Source: Symsagittifera roscoffensis
Taxonomy: Eukaryota; Xenacoelomorpha; Acoela; Convolutidae
Assembly: GCF_963678635.1 (NCBI RefSeq)
Contig: NC_087063.1
Coordinates: 21,646,701 to 21,710,700 of the forward strand
Direction: 5' to 3'
DNA: 64,000 nucleotides
Shown here: piece by piece, positions 1 to 11,600 of the stretch
Layout of the letters: each line of letters opens with the position of its first letter
Position numbering within the stretch: position 1 is the stretch's first letter
Position numbers and translations under genes: made by a program
Notes under the pieces: generated by a model
What the model was told of the DNA's origin: nothing
The model's input: the letters and a program-made list of their open reading frames with translations, nothing else
Databases searched by the model: none

Positions 1-697
1 CGGATTTCAAACCATTAGCCATGTCCAGTGCATAAATTAGGAACAAAAGTGGACCAAGTAGTGAACCTTGCGGAACCTTGTAACTGAGAGAAATGTCGAT
101 TTAAACGAACCGATTTTTACAAAATGTTTTCTATTTGTAAGATAATTGGTGATGATTTTGAGTAGGCGGCCACCAACACCAATTTTTTTTGACTTTGTCA
201 ATCAGTATACTGTGTCAATCAGCATAAAAGTTGGATATTAGAAGAGCGTCGTTTCTGGAAACCAAACTGACACCGAGGGATCCGACTTCTGACATGCGCG
301 TAAAGTTCGTCATAAATACATTTTTCAAAAACTTTGTATATGATGTCGAGGAGGGTAATCGGTCTATAATTTGTTACATCCGTCTTCGAGCCTTTTTTAA
401 ACAACGGGATAATTTTACCAAATTTCCATTTATCTGGGTAAATGCATGTCTGGTTTAATTTGTAGAAAAGTTTTCCAGTAGAAAAGCAAAGAGCGTTTGA
501 AGCTTTCTTAAAAAGCACCGGTGGCACCTCGTCTGATCCACATGATTTAGTGATATCCTACTTGGCAAGAATCTGTGTAATTTATGCAGGTGGCATGTCG
601 TAATCAGTTACCACGTGTTCCACTAACTCGGTTGTTGTTGGCTAAGTTGACTTTGGGGTGAAGACGCTGTGGAAAAATGAATTAAAAAGCTCACTGT
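1..697 (-). pseudogene. LINE reverse transcriptase fragment
   Basis: The frame at 219-527 reads through PDKWK, IIPLFKKGSKTDV, NYRPITLLDIIYKVFEK and QFGFQKRRSS, the N-terminal part of a LINE RT (fingers region). Nearer the window edge (about 50-80, another frame) the RT motif VPQGSLLGPLLFLIY appears. Upstream, around 610-690, the wording FNSFFHSVFT is the usual linker before LINE RT. The frame changes and stops between these blocks show decay. The catalytic YxDD box would lie left of the window and cannot be seen. Confidence 0.85.
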
Positions 698-1217
698 TCG
701 GAGAGACTCGAAGCAATTTTACCCCATTGGGTTTAAGGTGGAGTGAGACACGAACTTCTGAAGATTTTGAAATATTTGAAAAGAAGCTTCAAGTCGCGTG
801 AACTGGCATGTTTTCCTTCGTAGCAAGACTGATCATTATTCAAGGAAACTTCAATTCGATTCTCCAAGTTATGGATTTTTAGACGCACGCTGTCGCGGTG
901 AGATCGTTCAAACTTGGATTTCCAAGTTTTCAGCATCTTCAGGCGATGTGTGGTCGCGGTGGACACCCAAGGAGGCAGTGATGATCAGTTTTGAAAGGAT
1001 TACATTTAAAAAAAAGGGATCGAAGCCATAAATGCCATTCCTCTAGTAGGGTATTCGGATTTGATCAGCATTTACCGATAAACGGATACGTTTGGATTTG
1101 GTCGACAAGGGCGTCGTATTCAGCTCGTGCGTAACTGAGGCGCTTATTTGCTTTGGTGTCAGAAAAGACTTGGCGGCCTGGAAGCGTCACACGGATGGGA
1201 TAGTGATCCGAAATATT

Positions 1218-1427
1218 CTAGACTGATTTGAATTTCTCGTGATGGAGATAACTGAGTCTGGTTGAAGTTGTGTTGAAGTTCACCAGCTGTGTCAAATGAA
1301 TTTTATCGAGAGTTCTCAGAACGTCCATCTCATGTGAATCAGTCGAGTATAACGATGACAAATTAGTTGTTGGCATGTTGGTATCACCAACTAGAAAAAT
1401 ATCGCGAGCAGATTTGGCAGATATCAA
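1218..1427 (-). pseudogene. LINE APE-type endonuclease fragment
   Basis: The minus-strand frame contains IFLVGDTNMP followed about 35 residues later by LTQLVNFNT. This matches the GDFN...QLV order of the endonuclease/exonuclease/phosphatase domain of LINEs (GDFN motif near the active site). It is upstream of the RT on the same strand, as expected. Further endonuclease motifs on either side are not in one open frame. Confidence 0.65.
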
Positions 1428-2033
1428 AAAGTTGCAGAAAGCTACCTATTTCTCAGTTGACCAACGAAAATGACTGTTGGCTAACAACAACTAACAACAC
1501 TAACAACAAGATAGACTAAAGAAAGTAAGTGAACACTACATGCTACGATGTCGTCAGAATCCAAAACATCTAGGTTAACACTCTCATTCTGAAGATTGGA
1601 AAGCATGCCTATAAGAACTCCGTGTTTAGAAAATCTTGTCTACTTTTCGATCATTTCTGTTAAAGAAATAGTTCGGAAGATACAACTTAGCATCGGAATA
1701 GTCGGTAGTAAGCTAAGCTTACGATATAACAAGAATTTGCGGTAGTCAAATCATAACAGCTTATGAGAATAGAAGTCGTTCATTTTGAGATAGAAGGCTG
1801 CGGGGTGTACAATACACGCACATCCAATGTTGATAGTCAATTACTTCCAGTGGCCACTTTGTCGTTGTCCTCGTTAGCAATGGAATTCTGTTGTATAGGC
1901 GTTATAACCAGAATTCGTGCTCCACAGGTTTGCCATCTAACAGCAAATTCAGCGACCGAATTTTTAGGCGCGAAGGATTAGAGAATTTCCAGTAAATAGT
2001 TTTAAAAAGTTTTCTGACATCCCAAGAGTTATT

Positions 2034-2345
2034 CTAAGTCACAAGCATCGTAAGTGGTCTGAGTTTATCTTTGTCAAATTTTACGAGCCTGGAAACATCA
2101 GTGATTGTTGGTGTCACATCAAGATGTTTGAAAATGTTGGCAGCAGCCCATTGTTCTGATTCCAAGTGATCACTGATGCTGTTTCCCGTATACTCTTCGA
2201 TGCCATCAATGCGTAATTGCAATGTGTGCTGTGAGTCGTGAACTGTTGGAGAAGGATTCGGCGGTTTGAGTTGATCAAGTTTTTCAACCGTCTTAGTTAT
2301 GGCAGTCACACCTGTGTCGAGTGACTTTTCGACAGCCGAAACCAA
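2034..2345 (-). pseudogene. LINE ORF1-like fragment
   Basis: The fragment encodes 103 residues beginning with a heptad-like stretch (VEKSLDTGVTAITKTVEKL), followed by LRIDGIEE, and ends with VSRLVKFDKDKLRPLTMLV. The coiled coil followed by an RRM-like segment with a final RP-L-V phrase is typical of LINE ORF1 nucleic-acid chaperones. The position just upstream of the endonuclease fragment supports this. The call rests on pattern rather than a strong motif. Confidence 0.5.
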
Positions 2346-2703
2346 AGTGGTCTTCAGTTAGTTTATTCCTGAGGAGAGGGCAGTCAAGCTCCGAACAAAA
2401 TCGGTTTCTTTTGTTTGTTGAATTTTCAGCTGTGAGAGACATTCTCTCAACCGACACTGCAAACTGTTTTTCTGGGGACTACCAAAAAGTCGAGTTACAT
2501 AATACATGTGTCAGCTCTTTTTTTGCGGGAGATCGTGCTACATACTTTTTCAGTCAATTGGAATTCAAAAAATGCATGTTCAGGTACTGCATACTTCGTC
2601 GTTTTATTTAAGGAGAGATAACGTTCCTTTGGTTAGCTTGAGTGTAATTGTAAATTTAACCCTTGGTTAGCGAGTTTATAACATAAAACTAGTTAAATTG
2701 TAG

Positions 2704-3424
2704 GTATAATTGATTACGACTTGGAAGAAGAGATACTTAGTAAAAACGTAGCCTCAACTTTGGAGGCGATACGAGAGGAATCTGATCAGCTGACTAGTAG
2801 CCAAAAGGAGTCAGAAAAGATGAATAAACAGAACAGTGGAGCCAGAGATGATGAAGATGAGGGGAACTTAAACAGTGGGTTCAAACATATAGACAGTGAT
2901 GGGGAAGATGATGATGACCAGAAGACGCTCAATAGCAACTTCACACTCTCGATTGAGTCAATTGGTAAGGTCATGAAGAAGTATCAGTGAATTTGAGATT
3001 ATGACCATTTTTGCATCAGCCTGTGAATTTTTCAGCAAGTATTTGCTCCCAGAGCCCTGAAAGCAAATATTTTTTTTGACGTTGGAAGCAAATATTTCGA
3101 AACGGTGTAGTTCGATGTTTTCCAGGTTGGCATTTTTTAAAAGGTCGGATTAAATAAGTGTGAAAAGCTCTTGGGAAGTTTCTTAAGCAGTCTTAGGGCT
3201 ACTTTTTGGCCAATCAACGTTATTAAAGAATAATGAAAGATTCGACCATTTTTTTTTAGTTTTCTTGGTTTCATGTCTATTGGCTATTTTATGATTTTGT
3301 TCCAGATACCGCCTTTTACTCCCTCAGTCGAGCCAGTTCTTATCAGACTTCACTGGACTTCCTGTCTTCGGAATGGAATCTAACAGATGTGGCCAGACGA
3401 CAAGTATTCATTGCCGATTTATAG
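2704..3424 (+). CDS. Unidentified acidic protein, last two exons (5' part outside window)
   Basis: Two exons join in frame. The first is 2704-2964, with acceptor TTGTAG before it and donor GTAAGG at 2965. The second is 3306-3424, with acceptor TTCCAG and stop TAG at 3422-3424. The junction makes a GAT codon and opens a continuous frame of about 126 residues. The first exon is hydrophilic, rich in Ser, Glu and Lys, with acidic clusters (DDEDEGN, DGEDDDD). The second encodes SLSRASSYQTSLDFLSSEW and ends VFIADL. Reading through the donor instead would stop at 2990, but the spliced reading gives a better-looking C terminus. I do not recognise the family. Upstream exons must lie left of the window, with the LINE in the preceding intron. 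No clear polyadenylation signal was seen. Confidence 0.55.
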
Positions 3425-3995
3425 TCTTTTCTATTCCGGTGATCTAGATATGTTTGTACAATTTAATTCTGCAACCAAGTTATTTGAACTTTCTCATTTG
3501 AATTTACATTTTTGATATATGTTTCTGACAACAAAGATATAAAGCGCACGAGGCTACGTTTTTTAAGCTTGAAAGCAGCATTTGCTCACTAGCAGCATTT
3601 AACCCGTGAGTTTTTAGCAGTTCTGAAATGTCGCTGTGAAGTTCTGTAACAATTGGCTCCTTTGACCAATGATTGCTTGCGGTGAGTTGTCGCCTCACGT
3701 GTCAACTGGAGTATAATTTGAATTGCTTCTCGACAAAATGTTTCTTTCTGATTGCAATGATTTTTTTGCCATGTTTATTTGACAAAAACAAGTTCTGTAG
3801 CTGTCCGAGAAGCAGAGTGGTGGTGCGTCAACAAACTGAAAATTGGATAATGCTGTCACCAGGTCAAAGTTTTACTAGCACCTGCAAAGGTTTGTCAGAT
3901 TTTATTTGAGTTTTTCGAGTTCATTTACAACGTTTTTTTTTGCGCATATGCTAAGTGTCAAATCGCTTTTGTAGCGTTTGCAGAGCTACTTTTTA

Positions 3996-4440
3996 AGAGT
4001 CGATGAATGTAGTGAAGACTCGTATAAAAAGTTGATACTCTTATGATTTTTTTCTAGGCCAAGTCTTAAAATTTGTTCAGGCTCAAATTTGATTTTTCGC
4101 GCTTCGACTTTGGATTCCTTTCAAATTCACTTCGTTTACTTTGTTAAAATGAAGGCAAATTCCAGTATCAAACTGCAAAAGTTTAAAAGTCACGGAAACC
4201 GTGATCGACTTCTAGTTTCGAACGTGGATTTTAGTTCTCAGATATCCCAGAGTTTTAAAAGTTTTACCTATCGATCCAGTTTTCCCAAATTGGGTAAATT
4301 TTATCAAAGAAGCTTTACCTTAAATTGTTCTAGAAATTCAAAGAACTTTAATGCCAAAAATTTAAATTTTTTCAAAAAAAGTCACTCATACAATATGCAC
4401 GCTGCAATTCAAAAATTTTGTTCCGACCATTGAAAGTGTG
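3996..4440. mobile_element. MITE-like element, GTAGTGAAGACTC family, copy 1
   Basis: Starts with AGAGTCGATGAATGTAGTGA and contains the family's inner blocks: a CACGG-CCGTGATCGACTTC segment near 4192-4215, then a CCAGTTTTCCCAAATTGGG-like block near 4275. The right terminal repeat is not clear, so the end is approximate. Related copies are at 6388, 7736, 12893, 18853 and 39247. Confidence 0.5.
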
Positions 4441-6387
4441 TTTGTTTTTTTCTACGCATAATCTAGTAACACAAGCAATCATCGGCTTAAATCGAATATT
4501 ATATCATCGTAAAGTCCTTTCAGTCGTAATTCGAACCTGATTAGAAAATTTGAAAAGTTTTTCAAGTGACGACAAAATTTGGTGTGAAATTTTTGATGTT
4601 TGCTCTAATTTCGAGCGAATGAAGTGAGCGATTTAGCTTTTTCTTTTTTAACCAAAAGCGGTTACCACAAATCATCATCCGAATGAGCTGATGAATATAT
4701 CATTTTAAAGCCGTTTCAGTCGTGATTTGATCAACTTTGAAAAACTGGTGTAAAATTTTAGTCTAATTTCGAGCGATGAAAAAATGCGAGCGAGTAGGTC
4801 TTAAGAAAGAAAATGTTTCGTTTAAATAGTGAAAAACCAAGTTTGTCTCCTAGAAGCGCTTCCTTTGCAATAAAAAAATTTCTAAATAAATTATTCAGCA
4901 AAAATTTGAATTTTCGAGTTTTATTTTTTGTTTGTGTTTTAAGAATCGCTAAATACTCTAATATAGGTCGCGATTATTCTTTCATTTTTTTTCGTTGGGA
5001 AAGTCTTTACACAGACAAAGCTTGTGTGATAGTATTAACACTCTTTTTTTCCAAGCTAAGTCGCAAATATCAGTGTTCATTTTGAAAGTTCTTTAAATGC
5101 AGTATGTGCATGAGATCAATAACCAGCTATTAAGTACAGCCAATGCTAAGGATATTAACTCGGACTATTATATTACAAATAGCATTTTAGCTTCACGGTA
5201 TCATGGATCTGTAGCGTAGGGGTAGGGAAGTAGATCCGCAAGAAAACAAGAGGGGTCAGATGTTTTCAATGAAATTTTTCGTATACTAGTTAAAATGCGT
5301 TCGCTCTATAAATTGAGGCATGTAGTTGGTTTTTTTTTTCAAATTGACTGCTAATGCGTCATAGTTGGCTTGCGTCACTTAGCAATCATGAAGACTCTTT
5401 TTGGCGTGCATCTCATTCAGTTTTTTCCAGTATCGTGATCGGTCATATTTTTGCTTGCGTATGCGAAGTGCAACTCGGCCTCTGTGTAAAAGTTTAGGCT
5501 AAACTTGGTTTTTGCGGTTTCATTTTTGTTTTTTTTTCAAGTTCACATCCTTTCCTTTTTTTAAAAGCAAGGCAAACTCAACTATCGAAGAGCATAAGTG
5601 TATAGGTCACGAAAAACGTGATCGACTTCTTGTTTCGACAGTCTACTTTTTCTGATTTCCTTTCCAAATGTTTAATGACTATATGTTTTGTAGACAACTG
5701 TTGTCGATCATACCTAGTGCACTAATTATCTAGGCTTTCAATTAGTTGTCTCATCTCAACACGCACAAAAAAAAAGACTTCTATTTGAAAAAAAAACTGC
5801 TTTTTAAATTTTTGTAAAGAATGGTCGGAACTTCTTGGACAGAAAAGGGATATCCTTGGTACATTATGTCAGCGGCTTAAATTGTATCCGCTTATCTCAA
5901 GAGCATTAATTGCTGCCTGCTTTTATGATCCAGGAATGTGACCGCTTAAAATCGTTCGCTATTCAAATTTCGCCTTTCTTTTGAATCTGATTTTTTTTTG
6001 CAATCTGGGTAATTTTTTTTCAGCATCAAATAAATAACAAACAGAATTTGACGTTGGCTGAGCTAATCTTCTATACTCTGTAAATATTTAGGCTTGTATC
6101 TTGGTCGTTGTAAGAATCTTGTAAATGTTTGTAAATAATAGAGCTCTTGTAAATGTTTCATTTCTACCAGCGGAGCTATTATAGGAGGCCATTTTGTCCA
6201 ACTTGAGGCTTTGTATTTCAAATATTTTGTCTGACTTTGTTTGTTATGCAAGCGGTTGCGTTTATCAAGTCCTCTGTGGCCTAGTAGTTTTTTTTAAATA
6301 ATTTTTGAAACTGCGGGTTTTTTTTGACATAATCAAGCAAACATTCAAATAATCAGTTGAAGCTTTTTGAGTGATTGTTTGTTTATT

Positions 6388-6652
6388 GAGTCGATGAACG
6401 AAGTGAAGAGTATTATATTGGTCGCGAAGGTCGCTATATAGGAAGTCTTAAAATTTGTTCAGGCACAAGTTCGATTTTTCGGGGTTTTTTCTCTGGATTG
6501 AATAATGTATCCTTTGATCCAGTTTTCTCAAATTGGGATATTTTTATCGAAAAAGTGTCAATTTGAAATTGTTCTTGCACTTCACAATGCTTGAAATTTG
6601 ATAATTGAGATTTAACAAGTCAGTTTTTTATTGCCTTGCATTCATTGAGTCT
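6388..6652. mobile_element. MITE-like element, GTAGTGAAGACTC family, copy 2 (short)
   Basis: Begins GAGTCGATGAACGAAGTGAA and ends with TGCATTCATTGAGTC, an imperfect inverted copy of the start. Internal CCAGTTTTCTCAAATTGGG is shared with the other family members. It is about 265 bp, shorter than the 505-bp copy at 39247, so it is internally deleted. Confidence 0.6.
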
Positions 6653-7237
6653 TTTCTAACTGTCTGTTGGCTATGTTTTGAATTGCTTCTCGACTCGTTG
6701 TTTTACATTTCTAATTGCAACGATTTGTCATCTTTTTTTGAACAAAATTAAGTACTAAAGCTGTTCAATAATCACAGAGTGGTGCTACGCCAACAAACTC
6801 AAATTTAGATGATCCTTTCAACAGGCAAAATACTACCGAGAGCACCTGTGACGATTTGTCGGCGTACCTTTTATTTCAGTTTTTCGAGTGTTAGTTTTTT
6901 GCACTCGGCTTTGTTGTAGCAGTTGCAGGATATTTTTTCATTTAACACAAACGAAGCCTGTGATGTGTAGCGGTACCACTTATTCCAATACAACTTGCCC
7001 ACTTCAATGCATACTTTTTGCATTGCAAACGTCGGAAGTAATATCCGCCTTCTTCGAGCGCATTCATTGCTGCCTGTTTTTACGATCCAAGCATGTGACC
7101 CGAGCACTAAATCGTCCGCCATTGCAATTTTGAATTATAGCTTTTCCGATCAGTAAGATCTACACAACTCGCAAGTTTTTGTAAGGGAAGCGACAACTCG
7201 CAAGTTTTTGAAGCTCAGTAATTGGAAACTTTATATT

Positions 7238-7400
7238 CTCGGCTTAAGGTCGCCGGTGGGCGCGTTAGGCGCGCGTCACCGCTTCGCGGCGATAACCGGC
7301 TCTAAATTGCGTGTAAAATTCTACCCTCTGTTGGCAAGGTCGCAACTTGTTGACGTGACTGCGGCGGTGAGTGTATTGCGAGTTGTCGCATTACGAACGT
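7238..7400 (+). repeat. GC-rich dispersed repeat, copy 1
   Basis: A GC island in AT-rich DNA, with GCCGGTGGGCGCG, GGCGCGCGTCACCGC and TTCGCGGCGATAACC blocks, then a TACCCTCTGTTGGCAAG block and a GACTGCGGCGGTGAGT end. Inverted, diverged copies are at about 20955-21095 and 45225-45325. An open frame across it is a by-product of high GC. Its nature is unknown. Confidence 0.7.
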
Positions 7401-7735
7401 TTGCTGTGCTAGTCTTCAAAATTCTTTAATTATTTAGAGTTTTATCGTGGTCGTTATAGCTATGATAGGGCTCTTGTGAATGTTTCTTCTGACAAAAGTG
7501 GAGCTATAGTAGAAGGCTACTTGTTTCCTATTTGAGCCTTTTTATTTCGAAGTTAATATTTCGAATTTTCTTTTCTGCTAATGTTCGTTATGCAAGCAGT
7601 TACGTTTATGAAGTCCTCGGTTGGCGTAGTAGTGGTTTATTAGTAAATTTTCAACACTGCTGGTTTTTTGAGATAATCAAACACATTCAGATCATCAGTT
7701 GAAGCTTTTTGAGTAATTTTTTCTTTATAATTTAG

Positions 7736-8105
7736 AATTGATGAACGTAGTGAAGACTCTAATATAAGTCTCAATTTTTTTCAGGAATTTTTTTAAAAAT
7801 CTGTTCAGGCTCAATTTCAGTTTTTCTCGGTTTGAATTTTGATTTTTTTTAAGTTCAGTTCATTTCCTGGAAAAGCAAAAGTGTAAAGGTCACGAAACAC
7901 GTGATCGACTTCAAGTCGATTCAAATTTCCAGATTTACCAGCTGCTTAAAAAATTATCTATTGATCCAGTTTCTTCAAATTGGGTTATTTATCGATTGAT
8001 CCAGATTCTCAAATTGGGATACTTTCATCGAAAAAGTGTCAATCAGAAGTTGTTCTTGAAATTCAAAGACAGTTTTTCTCTTCTGTTGCCTTTTGTTCAT
8101 TGACT
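7736..8105. mobile_element. MITE-like element, GTAGTGAAGACTC family, copy 3
   Basis: Begins TTGATGAACGTAGTGAAGAC and ends TTTGTTCATTGACTC, which inverts the start. It holds the CACGTGATCGACTTC block near 7898 and repeats the CTCAAATTGGG block twice (about 7974 and 8010). Confidence 0.6.
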
Positions 8106-8581
8106 CTTTTCCAACTGTCTACTGGCTTTGTTCTTGGTGATTTTTTATTAGCCCAAATTATGACAAGGTGGATATCACAGGTAACCCTGCCCACAGGGAC
8201 CTCGATGAAGTTTTTATGATCCTCTAATTCTCTGTCACCTTGTATCTTACTTTCTGCGAATTTCTTATCATGTCATTGCCAACATCCGGCCTTTTTATCT
8301 GATAGATTTCCCATATGGTGCACTCTTTCACTCCCGGTGCTATCATGGTTTCATGCTTCAGTTGTTGTTTTGCTATTTGAAATAAATTTTTCAAAAAAAA
8401 AAAATTTTTGTTGATAAATTTGCTCTGATTCATTTAATTATAAGTCTAATTACTGATCAGATTATTTCACAATAAATCTTCACTTTTTCAATAATTGCTC
8501 TAGCTGACTTAGTTTCATAAGGTCAAAATCGTTGAGGAAGGAACGGTAAAAGTGTCAGTGTAAAAATCCAGCAAGAGGATA

Positions 8582-8589
8582 TATTTCAG
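8582..8589 (+). promoter_or_regulatory. Acceptor-like site upstream of ATP6V1F start
   Basis: TATTTCAG ends 35 bases before the ATG in an AT-rich leader. It could be a trans-splice acceptor or the 3' end of a 5'UTR intron. The same arrangement occurs at SAMM50, MRPL21 and CMC1. Confidence 0.45.
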
Positions 8590-8624
8590 ATTATTGTTTG
8601 GCTTTATTGTGCCTATCAATTATA

Positions 8625-11600
8625 ATGAGGGGTAAATTGATAGCAGTGATTGGGGATGAGAACACATGCACTGGTTTCTTGCTAGCTGGAGTGGGGGAGA
8701 CGAACAAGGGCAAGAGCAACTTTTTCGTAGTAGACGCAGAGACCCCCAAAAGTGCGATTGAAGAGTGCTTCTCCAAGTTCATGAACGACGACAATATAGC
8801 TGTGGTCGTCATAAACCAGGTTGCCTTTTAAGTAGATTCAATTCAACGAATTCGTTTACCCTTGCGATAAGCGAGGGTGTTGCAATCGGGTTCTAGACTT
8901 TCGCACCTGAAAATGCTACACGTGTTTCAACTTATAATAAATCTATATATTATTTAAACGCAACGCCAAATGCTCTATAAACGCAATGTTTAAGCTGTTT
9001 ATATAGGAGACAATAGTTAACAAAAGCCGTTTGGGACAATGTTTAAGCGAAAGGCATGAATATCTTAGAAACTAAAAGTCAAAAAGAAGTCAAAAGTGGT
9101 ATCAGCTGATGATTCAATTCAAACTTACAAGTCGGCATACCCTTTATTAAAGTTGAAATCAAAATTAAAGACAAAAAACTGGATAATAAACCGATTATTC
9201 ATTTTGAAATTTTAAATGTTTAATTTCAAAAAGAAAGGCAAAAAAGATAGATAGGGTATGTACTCATATTCCAATTCAAAGGTTCAAAGATTGTTGGGTT
9301 TGTTCATGCTAAAAACCCGATAGGAGATTAAAAATGGTATCAACTGATGATTCAATTCAAACTTAACTCTGCATTACATTAATTGAAGTCAAAAACACAA
9401 CGAAAGGCAATATTGTTGTTGCCGAAGCAACTACATTTTCCCAATCTTTGTAAATCAAAAGTCACTGTGATCAAACATTTGTAATCTCTGTGATATAAAC
9501 ACTCTCGAAACAAACCAGAACTAAGAAAGTTGACTTATGGAGCCGTGTTTTGACCTAAAGTGACAAGTCAACTACATGTTTTGGCGAGCAAAAAAGCCGA
9601 TCTCATCAACTTTCGTACAGCCTTACAGATCACAGAGTTTTTTTATATAGTAAAGAAAGAATACAATCCCCCCTTTTTTGGAATTTTCGGGAAAATTTCA
9701 GCAAATAATTTGGTTTGGTAAACTGATTAAATTCAATCCATACCTTGACCAAAAGCATATGCTTCGTTCGCGCAGCAGGCTCGAATTTGCCCCAACAATG
9801 GAGCTTGAATCACGTCACCCGCTGATTCTATTAGCAACTCATCCAACAGTTAAACTCTATCTACAGCTTGCACACCAAATTTGCATGCATCAAGGACAAG
9901 AGTTCGTCAAATCTTTCGTGCAGCAGCGCTACCACATCATTGGGATACGACAAGATCTTCGTTCAATCGCTCATCATTGTTTCTTCGACGATACAAAGGA
10001 GACAACCTCCAGCCAATCATGGCACCATTACCACTGAAGCGATATCCCGACGAAAATCATCTTTTCCCGTTCACTAATGCTGGAGTAGACTTTTTTGGCC
10101 CCTTCTATATTCAAAACAAAACAGATATTGAGAAACATTACGGAATAATTTTTACTTGTTTTGCAACTAGAGCTGTTCATTTCGAAAACTGTCCAAATCT
10201 GAACACTGATTCACTTATGAATGCAGTTGGTCGAATTACAGCTAGACGGGGAACTCCAAAAACGCTCACCAGTGATAACGGAAAAACGTTTGTTGGAGCC
10301 TCTAAAGAACTAAAAGACGCCATAAAAATGGTTGACAATAGAGCCTGCTCTTTCAAGCTACAACGGCAAAACATCCAGTGGTTCTTCAACCCGCCATATG
10401 GCCCTCATTTCGGTGGCGCTTGGGAACGCTTGATTCAGATTGCCAAGAGAACAATCATTATCATTCTTGGATCGCGAAAACTCACACTTGATGTTTTTCA
10501 GACAATTTTAACGGAAACCGAGATGATTCTGAATTCGAGACCCTTGACAATTGTAACTGATTACCCAGAAAATGACGAGCCACTGACACCAAATCACTTT
10601 CTCATTCAACGACCTTTCAGCAGCCTTCCACCAGGAGTATTCGACGACAGCATGCCATTAACCTACACTAAATGGACCCACGTTCAACAGATGATGAACC
10701 ACCTGTGGAAGCGGTTGAAGAAGGAGTACCTACCTTCACTAATGAAACGCCCCAAGTGGAACGAAATGCAACCACCATTGAAGGTTGGAGACATAGTGTG
10801 GGTACTCAAAGACCTCACGCCGCGAGGTATTTGGCCGATTGGACGTGTGGTGGAGGAACATCCAGGAAGAGATGGCACAACACGAGTGGTGACCGTGAGA
10901 ACGGCTTACGGCACTCTCAACCGCCCCGCTACCGCTCTTGTTAAGGTTTTTTGATTTTTTTTGCAACGCCTTTTGCGCCGTTCCAGACAATTCGGGGCCC
11001 CGGGAGTATGTTGCCGAAGCAACTACATTTTCCCAATCTTTGTAAATCAAAAGTCACTGTGATCAAACATTTGTAATCTCTGTGATATAAACACTCTCGA
11101 AACAAACCAGAAGTAAGAAAGTTGACTTTTGGAGCCATGTTTTGACCTAAAGTGACAAGTTAACTACAATTGTTAACACACACACGCACACACACACACA
11201 CCTTTAATACACCTTTGACACTATTTTAACAAAAGCATTGGAGAAAATATTTATGTTCTATCGGTTTTAAAATCCAACGCGTCTGTGGCACGCCTACTTC
11301 TCACTGACCTCTTAAATCGCGCGTTCTTGCCTCGTCGGAGCAATAAAAAGCTCTCGACATTGCAAGCGAACCCTATGAGCCCCCCTCTTGCTCGCTTTTT
11401 TAAACATTGAACAATAGTCCGGCTCGTTTTCATCATTCATACCATCAGCATTCACTTGCAAAGGATTCTGCTGGCACAACGGCTCATAAATGGCATTATT
11501 AGTCAATTATCAATCAATGCTAGAAAGCATCGCTTAATTCGTCAACTGTTGGTTGATCAAGAATGGTAGCCATCACGTCATTCTTCAAATATTGATCAAG

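Larger units (their letters stand above)
1..2345 (-). mobile_element. Decayed LINE (non-LTR retrotransposon), cut by the left window edge
   Basis: Read on the minus strand, three pieces occur in the order of a two-ORF LINE. They are an ORF1-like fragment (2034-2345), an endonuclease fragment (about 1218-1427) and reverse transcriptase pieces (about 700 down to 1). The pieces lie in different frames and are separated by stops, so the copy is dead. The RT wording (NYRPITLL, then VPQGSLLGPLLF) fits the CR1/L2/Jockey-like groups; I cannot choose a clade. The RT continues past position 1, so the 3' end is outside the window. The insertion probably sits in an intron of the plus-strand gene whose last exons start at 2704. 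Confidence 0.85.
3425..8588. repeat. Gene-free block of degenerate duplicated repeats
   Basis: No coding region can be supported here. The block is built from diverged copies of the same segments. 3710-3960 resembles 6670-6930 (shared phrases GAATTGCTTCTCGAC and GCGTCAACAAACT-like). 6060-6650 resembles 7430-8105 (shared ATCAGTTGAAGCTTTTTGAG and TTATGCAAGC). 5905-5975 resembles 7058-7130. Three members of an inverted-repeat element family lie inside and are listed separately. Open frames here are repeat shadows. Confidence 0.6.
9417..11168 (+). mobile_element. Compact BEL/Pao-type LTR retrotransposon copy, integrase only
   Basis: A complete insertion of 1752 bp. Two 160-bp LTRs (9417-9576 and 11009-11168) begin TGTTGCC and end CTACA, differing at about four positions. 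Both sides carry the 5-bp target duplication ATTGT (9412-9416 and 11169-11173). The 1432-bp interior contains only an integrase region; gag, protease, reverse transcriptase and RNase H are missing. A GGGGCCCCGGGAGTA tract abuts the 3' LTR, as expected for a polypurine tract. The near-identity of the LTRs points to a fairly recent insertion, and missing functions would have to come from a full-length relative. It sits in the ATP6V1F intron in the same orientation as the gene. Confidence 0.9.

Noticed and set aside
798-1031. Plus-strand frame inside the LINE
   Set aside because: Opposite strand to the LINE order; no motif.
2721-2990. Reading the acidic exon straight to the stop at 2990
   Set aside because: A consensus donor (GTAAGG) inside, and an in-frame exon at 3306, give a better gene model; kept only as an alternative.
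8591-8812. Minus-strand frame opposite ATP6V1F exon 1
   Set aside because: Antisense shadow of a conserved exon; no motif of its own.
10672-11050. Frames on both strands over the integrase C terminus
   Set aside because: Shadows of the BEL/Pao integrase frame, whose homology is clear.
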